Shown piece after piece: positions 10,029 to 18,957 of a stretch of 64,000 nt of DNA. The translations under genes were made by a program, and so were the position numbers. The stretch is from Fen-1301 sp963786395 (GTDB taxonomy: Bacteria; Bacteroidota; Ignavibacteria; Ignavibacteriales; Ignavibacteriaceae), in assembly GCA_963786395.1 (NCBI GenBank), contig CAWAZD010000018.1, positions 38,746 to 102,745 on the forward strand, written 5' to 3'. The notes under the pieces were generated by a model. That model did not search any database and was not told where the DNA came from. It was given only the letters and a program-made list of their open reading frames with translations. The stretch's first letter is position 1, and each line of letters opens with the position of its first letter.

Positions 10029-11046
10029 TATAAAACAAAATTTCCGTTACCTTAGACAATTTCTGAAGGAATTGGTCTTTTTCTATATTTTAGTTGCTGT
10101 ATTAATGTTTTTAATTACAGGTAAATATTATCAGGATGTATATCTTTTCGCTTTATTCACAATAATTTATACCATATTCCTTAACCTTATTGGAAGACGT
10201 TTAAGGAAAGGTACTGAAGAAATTAAAAAAATTATTGAGGGGATTAGGAATAATAATTTTGCAACGTCCGAAGAAATAGTATTGCATAATCATTTCGCCG
10301 GATTACAGGATGTCATCAGGTTAATGTTTGAAAAGGCTAAAAGTGACATTGAATATCTGAAGAAACTAGAAAAAATGAGATCTGAATTCCTGGCTAATGT
10401 TTCACATGAACTTAGGACACCTATTTTTTCAATTCAGGGATATATCGAAACGCTTTTAAATGGTGCAATTGATGATGAAAAAGTTAACCGTAACTTTCTC
10501 GAAAAGGCAATTCAGAATACATTAAACCTTAACAATCTTCTTAATGACTTAATAGATATCTCAATGATTGAGACCGGTGAAATGAGGATGAGTTTCAGGT
10601 ATTTCAAGGTCAAAGAATTTATTCAGGAAATAATTGAAGAATATAGACCGATAACTTCGGATAAGAATCTTGAATTAATATTTATCCCGCCAAGAAATAG
10701 TCTGCAGTTGTACGGAGATAAAAACCGGCTTCGCCAGGTGCTTTCAAATCTTATTATAAATGCAATTAAGTATACTGAAACCGGCAAGATTGAAGTAGAT
10801 ATTGAAGAAGAAGAAAAATACGGGAAAATAACTGTGCGGGATACGGGAATAGGAATTCCCGAGGAAAATCTGAACCGGATATTTGAAAGATTTTATAGGG
10901 TTGACAAAGCAAGATCGAGAGATGTTGGGGGTACAGGGTTGGGTTTAGCAATTGCCAAGCATATAGTAGAAGCTCACAATTCAAAGATAGAAGTTAAAAG
11001 TGTAGTAAATTCAGGAACCGAATTTTCCTTCCTCTTAAAGAAATAA
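10018..11046 (+). CDS. Sensor histidine kinase (PhoR-like), partner of the upstream regulator
   Basis: A 342-residue membrane kinase. Two hydrophobic segments lie at about residues 19-33 and 42-58 with almost no loop between them, so there is little or no periplasmic sensor. A short linker leads to the HisKA domain (SEFLANVSHELRTPI, phospho-His130) and the HATPase domain with N box (NLIINAIKYTE), G1 (VRDTGIGIP), F box (IFERFYRVDKARSR) and G2 (GGTGLGLAI). The start is GTG, overlapping the regulator gene by eleven bases; no nearby ATG competes. The lack of an extracytoplasmic domain suggests sensing in or at the membrane or through a partner. Confidence 0.9.
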   Translation: MWNDIKQNFRYLRQFLKELVFFYILVAVLMFLITGKYYQDVYLFALFTIIYTIFLNLIGRRLRKGTEEIKKIIEGIRNNNFATSEEIVLHNHFAGLQDVIRLMFEKAKSDIEYLKKLEKMRSEFLANVSHELRTPIFSIQGYIETLLNGAIDDEKVNRNFLEKAIQNTLNLNNLLNDLIDISMIETGEMRMSFRYFKVKEFIQEIIEEYRPITSDKNLELIFIPPRNSLQLYGDKNRLRQVLSNLIINAIKYTETGKIEVDIEEEEKYGKITVRDTGIGIPEENLNRIFERFYRVDKARSRDVGGTGLGLAIAKHIVEAHNSKIEVKSVVNSGTEFSFLLKK

Positions 11047-11145
11047 TTCCTCAGTTATTTTCTTACTGCAAACTTGTTCAAACAATATTTCCTGCTTGTG
11101 TATAGTCCAACAAATATATTCTAAAAACGATCTTATATTACATTT

Positions 11146-11177
11146 TTGGTAATATGAGTCATAAATCCTTATTTTTG
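11146..11177 (+). promoter_or_regulatory. Candidate promoter upstream of the IDH gene
   Basis: TATTTTTG (11170-11177) matches TAnnTTTG and is preceded by a TTG (11146-11148) with a 21-base spacer, close to the Bacteroidota -33/-7 arrangement. It lies about 70 bases before the TTG start at 11250, in the gap after the kinase gene. Confidence 0.35.
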
Positions 11178-11249
11178 CACAATTCCTGACGACATTTCTT
11201 ATTATATTATTATTCTTACTTAAAATCTTTAGGATAAAACGGAGCTTAT

Positions 11250-12272
11250 TTGAGCTATAAATTCACATTAATACCGGGTGACGGTATTGGCCCTGAAATA
11301 ACAAAATCTGCAGTTAAGGTTATTGAACAGGCAGGTGTTAAAATTGACTGGGAAATAATGGAAGCAGGTCTGGGCGCCTTCGAAAAGTATAAAGATCCTC
11401 TTCCTCAGGAAACAATAGATTCCGTTGCTAAGAATAAAATTGCCTTGAAGGGTCCTCTCACTACGCCTGTTGGTGTCAGCTTTAGATCTGTAAATGTTGC
11501 CTTAAGGAAAGAATTTGATTTATATGTAAATAAGAGACCAGCAAAAACATACCAGGGGATCAGAACCCTCTATTTTGATCACATCGATATAATGATGTTC
11601 AGGGAAAATACGGAGGAATTTTATTCCGGCATTGAACATTATATTGACACGCAAAGATCTGCAGCTGAAACAATCGGTATCGTTACAAAGCGAGGATGTG
11701 AAAGAATTGTTAGATATGCTTTTGAATACTCAAGAAAAAATAATAGAAAAAAAGTTACTGCTGTTCATAAAGCAAATATTATGAAATATACCGGCGGTAT
11801 TTTCCTTAAAGTCGCTCAGGAAATCGCTGCCGAATATCCAGAAATTGAATTCCAGGATAGGATCGTTGACAATATGGCTATGCAGATGGTGATGAATCCC
11901 TATCAGTTTGATGTTATAGTTACAACAAATTTGTTTGGTGATATCCTTTCAGATCTTGCTTCGGGTCTCGTAGGTGGACTTGGTATGGCTCCTGGCGCAA
12001 ATATCGGCAGTGAAGTTGGCATTTATGAAGCTGTTCATGGATCTGCTCCCGACATTGCAGGAAAGAATCTTGCCAACCCGTGTGCATTACTACTTGCTTG
12101 TGTAATGATGCTTGATGATATCGGCGAACCTGTAGCTGCGGGTAAAATAGAAAGAGCCGTTGCGGCTGTTGTTGCTGAAGGAAAGAAAGTTACCAAAGAT
12201 ATAAATCCGATTCACTTTGTAAGCACGGATGAAATGACAAATGAAATTCTTTCCAAACTGGAAACTGCATGA
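11250..12272 (+). CDS. NAD-type isocitrate dehydrogenase (isocitrate/isopropylmalate dehydrogenase family)
   Basis: A 340-residue beta-decarboxylating dehydrogenase. Family motifs: IPGDGIGPEI at the N terminus, GPLTTPVG and FRSVNVALRKEFDLYVNKRP (the Ser-containing loop that binds isocitrate rather than isopropylmalate), RENTEEFYSGIEH, HKANIMKYTGG, DILSDLASGLVGGLGMAPG, and EAVHGSAPDIAGKN. The EAVHGSAPDIAG segment and the short length fit the NAD-dependent, eukaryote-IDH3-like branch. A second, NADP-type icd lies at 59.4 kb, so the organism seems to have both. The start is TTG after a GGAG site. Homoisocitrate dehydrogenase is a less likely alternative. Confidence 0.85.
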   Translation: MSYKFTLIPGDGIGPEITKSAVKVIEQAGVKIDWEIMEAGLGAFEKYKDPLPQETIDSVAKNKIALKGPLTTPVGVSFRSVNVALRKEFDLYVNKRPAKTYQGIRTLYFDHIDIMMFRENTEEFYSGIEHYIDTQRSAAETIGIVTKRGCERIVRYAFEYSRKNNRKKVTAVHKANIMKYTGGIFLKVAQEIAAEYPEIEFQDRIVDNMAMQMVMNPYQFDVIVTTNLFGDILSDLASGLVGGLGMAPGANIGSEVGIYEAVHGSAPDIAGKNLANPCALLLACVMMLDDIGEPVAAGKIERAVAAVVAEGKKVTKDINPIHFVSTDEMTNEILSKLETA

Positions 12273-13474
12273 AGAAAAATTCAGCGTTGTCAATGATATT
12301 TCTCGTTGTATTTGTGGATCTTCTGGGTTTTGGTATACTTATTCCTATTCTCCCAACTTTTGCAACCCACATCCTTGGTGTAAAAGAAGGTGCAATCGGA
12401 ATAGCTATTGCAGTTTATTCTCTGACACAGTTTCTTTTTAATCCCTTGTTCGGGGGATTATCTGATAGGTACGGTAGGAGAAATATAATATTATATTGTC
12501 TTCTCCTTAATGCATCCGGTTATATAATATTTGCCTTTACCCATTCTTATTTGCTTCTCATTCTTTCGAGAGTAATTGGAGGAATAGGCGGCAGCAGTAT
12601 CGGAGTAGCTCAGGCTTACATCGCGGATATTACCACAAAAGAAGATCGTGCAAAGGGAATGGGGCTTATTGGAATGGCTTTCGGATTAGGTTTTGTCTTT
12701 GGCCCAATTATGGGAGGCATACTTTCAAAATTTAGTTACATGGCAACTGGTTTTGCAAGTGCTTCTTTTTCCATACTTGCTTTTTCTCTGAGTTATTTCC
12801 TTTTACCGGAATCATTGAAAAAAAATATTGCCCTCCCTCATATTAAACGAAAAATATTTAACATTGAGGGATTCAGGATGTTACTTGATAATACTCCTGC
12901 TTTACTTGTTATTGCTCTCTTTTTTATTCTTACTTTTTCTGTAGCTAATATTTATGGTACTTTTGCATTGCTGGGTAGCCTCCAATATCATTTTACCGAT
13001 ATGCAGAATGGTATGGTCTTTGGGATGATCGGAATAGTCGGAGCGATTGTTCAGGGAGGCTTAATCGGGAGGTTGACTAAAAAATATTCAGACAATCAGC
13101 TCATCACGGTAGGATCTTTCTTAATGGCAACTGGATTGGCTTTAATCCCTTTCTCCGGTAATTTTACAGGAATAATGGTTACAACTATTATACTTTCTTT
13201 GGGCACCGGAACTCTCCAACCAGTTTTATTAAGTTTAATTTCAAAAGTCGCTCCTGAAAATGAACAGGGAACAGTACTCAGCATAAATCAATCGTTTTCT
13301 GCTTTTGCAAGAGTACTGGGGCCTCTCTGGGGTGGATTTTCTTTTGAATATCTTGGATACAAATTTCCATTCCTGACAGGTGCTTTGAGCACTCTGTTAA
13401 TATTATTATTTAGTGTTTTTTATTTTAAGAAACATATTACATATACTCTTTCTAAAGAATTTATTGAGGTTTAG
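12269..13474 (+). CDS. MFS efflux transporter (TetA/multidrug-type)
   Basis: A 401-residue protein with about twelve membrane spans and a central cytoplasmic loop (around residues 185-205). The MFS signature between spans 2 and 3 reads GGLSDRYGRRNIILY, and the antiporter-type motif in span 5 is GLGFVFGPIMGGIL, typical of drug:H+ antiporters of the TetA class. The start overlaps the IDH stop by four bases (ATGA). The substrate is unknown. Confidence 0.85.
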   Translation: MKKNSALSMIFLVVFVDLLGFGILIPILPTFATHILGVKEGAIGIAIAVYSLTQFLFNPLFGGLSDRYGRRNIILYCLLLNASGYIIFAFTHSYLLLILSRVIGGIGGSSIGVAQAYIADITTKEDRAKGMGLIGMAFGLGFVFGPIMGGILSKFSYMATGFASASFSILAFSLSYFLLPESLKKNIALPHIKRKIFNIEGFRMLLDNTPALLVIALFFILTFSVANIYGTFALLGSLQYHFTDMQNGMVFGMIGIVGAIVQGGLIGRLTKKYSDNQLITVGSFLMATGLALIPFSGNFTGIMVTTIILSLGTGTLQPVLLSLISKVAPENEQGTVLSINQSFSAFARVLGPLWGGFSFEYLGYKFPFLTGALSTLLILLFSVFYFKKHITYTLSKEFIEV

Positions 13475-13480
13475 ATACTG

Positions 13481-14467
13481 ATGTGGAATATTGGAAAAAT
13501 AAGTGTGGATAAAGCAGTTCTTCTTGCTCCGATGGAGGATGTTACAGATATGTCATTCAGACTCGTGTGCAGAGAACTGGGTGCCGATGTAGTTTATACT
13601 GAATTTGTTAATTGTGAAGGACTCATTCGCTCAAATGAAAAGACTCATAAAAAACTTAGAATAGTTGAAACTGAAAGACCTGTTGGCATACAGATTTACG
13701 GAGCTGGAATTAAATCAATGGTTGGAGCTGCAAAGATTGCTGAAGCTGAAAATCCGGATATAATTGATATAAACGCCGGCTGCTGGATAAAAGGTGTTGT
13801 TGCTTGCGGCGCCGGAGCCGGGCTCCTTAAAGATCCGGTATATATGGCAGATCTTGTTAAAAATGTTGTTGATAATGTTTCAATCCCGGTTACCGTTAAG
13901 ACCAGACTCGGAATGGATAATTCTAACATTAACATTCTTGAAGTTGTAAAAAGATTAGAAGATGCCGGGGCTAAAGGTTTAACCGTTCATTGCAGAACAA
14001 GGGTTCAAGGACATTCCGGAGATGCCGATTGGTCATGGATACCTAAAATAAAAGAAGTTGTTTCTATTCCTGTTGCTTTGAATGGAAATATTTTCTCTGC
14101 TCAAGATGTGAAAAGAGCATTTGAAGAAACCGGTGCTGATGCAGTAATGATTGCCCGCGGTGCTATAGGTAACCCATGGATATTCAAAGAAACCAAAGAG
14201 ATTATTAACAAAGGGAATTGTTGAAACTACCATTAATGAAGAACTTAGGATCAGTACTACATTAAGGCATTTAAAACTTGCCTGCGATGTTAAGGGTGAA
14301 AAAAGAGCAGTCCTTGAACATAGAAAATTCTATACCGGATACTTAAAGGTTTAAGGAATGCCTCCCAGATAAGGAAAGAATTGATGACTATCTGTGAGTA
14401 TAACGGCGTTGAAGACCTTCTTCTGAAATATCTTCAGGAATTATTAAACTATGGATGCGTTGTTTAA
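13481..14467 (+). CDS. dusB: tRNA-dihydrouridine synthase (DusB-type), two compensating frameshifts
   Basis: Flavoenzyme that reduces uridines in tRNA. TIM-barrel motifs: LAPMEDVTDMSFR, GIQIYGAG, DINAGCWIKGVV (catalytic Cys), VKTRLGMDN, LTVHCRTRVQGHSGDADW and IARGAIGNPWIF. The frame ends at 14224, but the helical C-terminal domain continues: removing one A near 14214-14217 (INKGIVETTINEE) and adding one G near 14350 (GYLKGLRNASQIRKE) runs to TAA at 14465-14467, in the original frame. The full length is about 328 residues. The residue after the active-site Cys is Trp, where Pro (GCP) is usual. Confidence 0.9.
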
Positions 14468-14470
14468 CTG

Positions 14471-15081
14471 ATGGACGATAAGAACAATAAACATTTTGCA
14501 GCAAGAGCCATTTCAACTTTGTTTGTCCCGCCATCATTTACTCTTATTGCTATTTGTTCTTTTTGCATTTACAATTGAAAATGCAATAGATAAAAGGATT
14601 GCATTAATTACTGTTACTTTGATATTTGCATTTATATTTCCCGATACTTCTTTTTATTTATCTAAGAAGGCACGGAAAAATTGTTGATATTGATGCTACA
14701 GTAAAAGAAGAAAGAACATTCCCGTTTCTAATAGCTATCTTATTTTATATTGTTGGAATTTATATTCTGATAGAAACCAGGGTGAACATTATTTCAATCG
14801 CGTTCTGGTTTTGTTATATTTCCAATACTGTTATCGTTATATTTATTAATAAATACTGGAAAATAAGCGCCCATATGATGGGTGCGGCTGGACCATTTGC
14901 AGCAATCTGTTTTGTTTTTGGTATCAATGCCCTACCATTTATACTTATTTTATTAATGGTTGGATGGGCCAGGATTTATTTGAAGTGCCACAATATTTAC
15001 CAGGTTCTTGCAGGTGGTGCTTTAGGATTTTCAAGTACAATAATTCAAATGTTCATAATAACAAAAATGTTTAATGCTTGA
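14471..15081 (+). CDS. PAP2-like integral membrane protein, two frameshifts
   Basis: The gene begins MDDKNNKHFAARAISTLFVP three bases after dusB and continues through three frames to 15081. Removal of one T near 14549-14553 and one G near 14668 gives about 202 residues with five to six hydrophobic spans. The last part (KISAHMMGAAGPFAA ... RIYLKCHNIYQVLAGG) resembles the phosphatase-type motifs of PAP2-family membrane proteins (SAH..., R...H...QV.AG). It would be a lipid phosphatase or a derived membrane protein. The end overlaps the next gene by eight bases. Family call is tentative but the reading-frame repair is well supported by continuous hydrophobic pattern. Confidence 0.65.
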
Positions 15082-16744
15082 TAAAAAGAAAATAGTAAAA
15101 CTCCTAAATGAAATCGCCGATATGATGGAATTTAAAGGAGAGAACCAATTTAAAGTGGGTGCCTTCCGGAATGGTGCCAATACGCTTAGAACAATAGAAT
15201 CTTTAGACAATGTTATAGCTGAAAAAAAACTAAATGAAATTAAGGGAATAGGCAAAAGTCTCCAGTCCGTTATTTATGAATTTGCTGAAAACGGTATATC
15301 TACACTCCATGACGAATTGAAAAAAGACTTCCCCGACGGGATTGATGACCTATTCAAAATTAAAGGCATGGGTCCTAAAAAAGTACAGATGCTTTTTACT
15401 GATCTAGGCATATCCAATATTACACAACTGGAAGAAGCAGTAAAACAGAATAAGCTTAACGGATTAAAGGGGTTCACTGAATCACTCATTAATAGTCTTC
15501 CCGATGAAATAAATAAAATAAGGGAAAATAAAAAATACATTTTGATTAACCGGGCACTCGAGATTTCTGATTCAGTAATAAATGAAATGAAGTTGCTTAA
15601 TTCAGTATTAAAAATAGAACCGACCGGTGATCTTAGAAGGGGACGTGAGACTTTTTCACTCCTTACGTTTATTGCGTTGATAAAGAAAGGAACCGAATTT
15701 CTAAAAGAAACTACCGGCAAATTTAATGCTGTTAATGAAGAGGGCATTATTAGCATTCAGGGTATGGGTGAGATACCAGTTAAAATATTCTATTTTGATG
15801 AACCATCTGACTATGACAGAGGTTTAGTAGTAACTACCGGTAGTTTTGAGTTTGTTAATAAAATATTCGGACTAAAGGAGCTTAAAGGGAAAGATGAATC
15901 CGAAATATTTGAGAATGCTAAAATCCCATATTTGATTCCTGAAATGAGGGAAGAAGAATTCTTTTCTGTAAAAGATAAAAAACTGAAGGAAAATTCTGAT
16001 TTAACGCCTGGCAATTTAAAAGGATTGCTCCACTGGCATACAACCTGGTCTGACGGCAGGGATACTCTGGAAAACATGCTAAGCGAAGCAGAAAAATTAC
16101 AATTTACTTTTGCGGCTGTCTGTGACCATAGTAAATCAGCTGCTTATGCAAATGGTCTTAAAGAAGAAAGAGTAAAATCCCAAAAAGAGGAATTAGAAAA
16201 ATTAAAAGATAAATACAAGTTAAGAATATTCCAGGGTATAGAATCTGATATACTTGCTGATGGCAGTCTTGATTATCCCGATGAATTTCTTCCGCACTTT
16301 GATTTCATTGTTGCATCTGTCCATTCACGATTTAACCTTGATGAAAAAGAAATGACTGCAAGAATTATCAGGGCTGTGGAAAATCCATACACAGATCTGC
16401 TTGGTCATCCGTCCGGTCGCCTACTTCTTGCTAGGGATCCCTATAAAATAGATACGAAAAAAATAATTGATGCCTGTGCTGCCAATCTAGTAGCAATAGA
16501 AATAAACTCACATCCTAAACGGCTGGACCTTGACTGGAGATGGATTTATTACGCAAGAGAAAAAGGCTGCATGCTTAGCATAAATGCCGATGCTCATTCC
16601 ACCGAAGAAATTTCTATGCTTAAATATGGCATAATGATGGGAAGAAAAGGCGGGCTCATGAGCAGTGAAGTTATAAACTGTTTAACACCTGATTCATTTA
16701 TTAACTTCCTAAACAGAAAAGTTAAAAGGAAATTCAATGATTAA
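15074..16744 (+). CDS. PolX-like protein: degenerate polymerase X domain plus PHP phosphoesterase
   Basis: A 556-residue protein with the PolX layout: helix-hairpin-helix DNA-binding N-terminal part (KLNEIKGIGKSL, LFKIKGMGPKKVQ), a polymerase-beta-type middle domain, and a C-terminal PHP domain. The PHP metal motifs are intact: LHWHTTWSDG, CDHS, GIESDIL, ASVHSRF, GHPSGR and NADAHS. In the middle domain the usual G(S)xRR...ETxGDxD motif reads TGDLRRGRETFSLLTFIAL, so both catalytic aspartates appear missing. It is therefore likely a PHP nuclease or phosphatase that keeps the PolX fold for binding rather than a working polymerase. It overlaps its upstream and downstream neighbours by eight bases each. 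Confidence 0.85.
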   Translation: MLDKKKIVKLLNEIADMMEFKGENQFKVGAFRNGANTLRTIESLDNVIAEKKLNEIKGIGKSLQSVIYEFAENGISTLHDELKKDFPDGIDDLFKIKGMGPKKVQMLFTDLGISNITQLEEAVKQNKLNGLKGFTESLINSLPDEINKIRENKKYILINRALEISDSVINEMKLLNSVLKIEPTGDLRRGRETFSLLTFIALIKKGTEFLKETTGKFNAVNEEGIISIQGMGEIPVKIFYFDEPSDYDRGLVVTTGSFEFVNKIFGLKELKGKDESEIFENAKIPYLIPEMREEEFFSVKDKKLKENSDLTPGNLKGLLHWHTTWSDGRDTLENMLSEAEKLQFTFAAVCDHSKSAAYANGLKEERVKSQKEELEKLKDKYKLRIFQGIESDILADGSLDYPDEFLPHFDFIVASVHSRFNLDEKEMTARIIRAVENPYTDLLGHPSGRLLLARDPYKIDTKKIIDACAANLVAIEINSHPKRLDLDWRWIYYAREKGCMLSINADAHSTEEISMLKYGIMMGRKGGLMSSEVINCLTPDSFINFLNRKVKRKFND

Positions 16745-17486
16745 ATCTGAAATCAGAAATAACGCCGGTCTTATTATTTTTAACCGTCCTGAAAAAAGAA
16801 ATGCGCTCCATCCTGAAATGACTACTTTATTAAAAGCCAGGCTCGATGAATTCCGGACTAATGAATCAATCAAAAGTGTTATAATAACCAGTGAAGGAAA
16901 TACATTCTGTGCCGGAGCCGATCTATCTTATTTGAATGAATTAAGGAATTACTCTGCGGTAAAAAATGAAGAAGATACAGAAAAACTTGCAGATCTGTTC
17001 CTTATGATCTATGATTTCCCTAAACCTGTCATTGCCGCAGTAAATGGTCCTGCTATTGCAGGCGGCTGCGGCATTGCAAGTGCCTGTGATTTTATAATAG
17101 CGGATAAAAATAATGCTAAGTTTGGATATTCTGAAGTTAAAATAGGATTTATTCCTGCTGTTGTTTCAATATTCCTCATTAAGAAAATCGGTGAAGGGAA
17201 GGCAAAGCAACTCTTACTTACTGGCGAAATTATAAATTCTGAAAAAGCTCAGCTTATTGGACTTGTTGATTATCTTTCCGACAATGTTTTGGAAGACGCT
17301 ATTGCTTTTACTGATAAGTTAAATGAAAATCCGGCATTCAGTACTGTTATGACTAAAGATCTCCTGCATATTATTTCAAATATGAAAGTCCGTGATGCGG
17401 TAAATTACTGTATAAGGATAAATGTAATCAGCAGATCGTCTGAGGACTTTAAAAATGGAATAAATAAATTTCTTAACAAAGATTGA
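16737..17486 (+). CDS. Enoyl-CoA hydratase/isomerase family protein
   Basis: A 249-residue crotonase-fold protein. Oxyanion-hole segments are visible: GNTFCAGADLSYL and AVNGPAIAGGCGIASACDF. The catalytic Glu positions are represented by the SEVKIGFIPAVVS region (FGYSEVKIGF). The sequence resembles members annotated as methylglutaconyl-CoA or short-chain enoyl-CoA hydratases; the exact substrate is not decided. The ATG overlaps the end of the PolX-like gene, and apt follows after seven bases. Confidence 0.85.
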   Translation: MIKSEIRNNAGLIIFNRPEKRNALHPEMTTLLKARLDEFRTNESIKSVIITSEGNTFCAGADLSYLNELRNYSAVKNEEDTEKLADLFLMIYDFPKPVIAAVNGPAIAGGCGIASACDFIIADKNNAKFGYSEVKIGFIPAVVSIFLIKKIGEGKAKQLLLTGEIINSEKAQLIGLVDYLSDNVLEDAIAFTDKLNENPAFSTVMTKDLLHIISNMKVRDAVNYCIRINVISRSSEDFKNGINKFLNKD

Positions 17487-17493
17487 GTAAAAT

Positions 17494-18021
17494 ATGAATG
17501 AAGATTTAAAACAATTTATCAGGGATGTACCTGATTTTCCTAAAAAGGGTATCATTTTTAAGGATATCACTACCTTATTGAAAGATCCTGCAGCATTAAA
17601 ACTTACACTAACTGCTTTATGTGATGAAGTAAAGGATTTAAATATAAATAAAGTTGTCGGCGTTGAATCCAGAGGGTTTATTTTCGGAGGCATGCTTGCG
17701 GAAAAACTGAATGCCGGTTTTATTCCTATCCGGAAACCTGGGAAATTACCCTCTGAATGTATAAAACAATCCTATGACCTTGAATATGGTACCGATACTA
17801 TTGAAATTCATAAAGATGCTATTTCAAAAGGGGATAGGGTACTTCTCCACGACGACCTTTTGGCTACCGGAGGCACTGCCGCTGCCGCGTGCAGTCTCAT
17901 TGAACAAATGGGAGGTGAGGTTGTTCTTGTATCATTTATAATAGAACTATCATTCCTTGGCGGCAGAGAGAAACTGAATAAATTTAAAGTTCATTCTTTA
18001 CTAAATTATTCAGGCGAATAA
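17494..18021 (+). CDS. apt: Adenine phosphoribosyltransferase
   Basis: Purine-salvage enzyme that makes AMP from adenine and PRPP. At 175 residues it is normal length. The start DLKQFIRDVPDFPKKGI.FKDIT is diagnostic, the purine-binding loop is VGVESRGFIFGG, and the PRPP motif is VLLHDDLLATGGTAAAA. It sits in a compact run with the hydratase; a REP-like half-palindrome lies just after the stop. Confidence 0.95.
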   Translation: MNEDLKQFIRDVPDFPKKGIIFKDITTLLKDPAALKLTLTALCDEVKDLNINKVVGVESRGFIFGGMLAEKLNAGFIPIRKPGKLPSECIKQSYDLEYGTDTIEIHKDAISKGDRVLLHDDLLATGGTAAAACSLIEQMGGEVVLVSFIIELSFLGGREKLNKFKVHSLLNYSGE

Positions 18022-18023
18022 AA

Positions 18024-18050
18024 CTTGTCGGGACGGGAATCCATTTCCCG
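18024..18050 (+). repeat. Partial REP-like palindrome after apt
   Basis: Bases 18024-18044 (CTTGTCGGGACGGGAATCCAT) differ by one base from 35690-35710, the right half of the composite repeat near 35.7 kb. Within it CGGGAA/TTCCCG (18034-18039, 18045-18050) can form a small hairpin that may serve as a weak terminator for apt. Confidence 0.55.
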
Positions 18051-18091
18051 AATTTGTAAAATATTAAAAATATTACCTTATTAAGTATCTC

Positions 18092-18934
18092 ATGAAAAAA
18101 TATAAAGAATTTACAATAACCACCGAGCCCTTCAATTCCGAAATACTTTCAAGCATACTCTGGGAATATGATATCACTGGATTAAATGAAGAAGTTAATT
18201 GTATGAAGGTATTTACCGGAAATCTCGGATTATCAGTTGATGATTTAAGTCAGGGGCTGCAAAAATTAAAGGATGAGAAACTGATCTTCAATTTCACAAT
18301 TGAGGAAAATGTTCTCGAAGAAAAGAACTGGAACAAGGAATGGGAAGAAAGTATAAATGTTATTGAGGTTTCAGATAAAATAGTTATAAAACCAACTTTC
18401 AGGGATTATATAGAAAAACCAGGGCAGATTGTTCTGGTTATTGATCCCAAAATGTCATTTGGTACAGGTGAGCATCAAACTACAAAACTAATGCTAATGT
18501 TTCTTGAGAAATATATTAAAGGAGGCGAAAGTGTTCTTGATGTTGGATCAGGCACCGGAGTACTAGCCATTGCAGCTTTAAAACTTGGAGCCAGCCATTC
18601 AATTGCAATTGATATAGATGAATGGTGTTTAAGCAATGCAATTGAGAATGCGGGATTAAATAAAGTTGAGGAACATGTTGAAATACGTCAGGGAGAAATA
18701 ACGGATATAAAAGAGACCGGGTTTGATATTGTATTAGCAAATATTCAGAAGGATATTCTTCTAAAAATATGTAATGATATATTTAGCAGGATTAAACTTG
18801 GTGGGAAAGTTATTTTATCCGGGCTTTTAACCAATGATGAAGATGATATTAAAAAGGCATATACAGGATCAGGATTGAAATTTGTTGAAACTTTAACATT
18901 GGATCCCTGGATAGCCTTAGTTTTTACAAAATAA
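18092..18934 (+). CDS. prmA: Ribosomal protein L11 methyltransferase
   Basis: A 280-residue SAM-dependent methyltransferase that trimethylates ribosomal protein L11. The N-terminal ferredoxin-like substrate domain is followed by the catalytic domain: WNKEWEESINVIEV, DPKMSFGTGEHQTTKLML, motif I LDVGSGTGVLAIAALKLGA, and LANIQKDILLKI, the family's N-x-x-x-D motif. Length is normal. It is the last plus-strand gene before a convergent minus-strand amidohydrolase. Confidence 0.93.
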   Translation: MKKYKEFTITTEPFNSEILSSILWEYDITGLNEEVNCMKVFTGNLGLSVDDLSQGLQKLKDEKLIFNFTIEENVLEEKNWNKEWEESINVIEVSDKIVIKPTFRDYIEKPGQIVLVIDPKMSFGTGEHQTTKLMLMFLEKYIKGGESVLDVGSGTGVLAIAALKLGASHSIAIDIDEWCLSNAIENAGLNKVEEHVEIRQGEITDIKETGFDIVLANIQKDILLKICNDIFSRIKLGGKVILSGLLTNDEDDIKKAYTGSGLKFVETLTLDPWIALVFTK

Positions 18935-18957
18935 TTGCGGCCAATTCAAGTCTTAGT

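Noticed and set aside
15274..15756. Long open frames antisense to the PolX-like gene and elsewhere
   Set aside because: They lie opposite well-conserved genes, have no recognisable domains or ribosome sites, and follow from codon bias of the sense strand.
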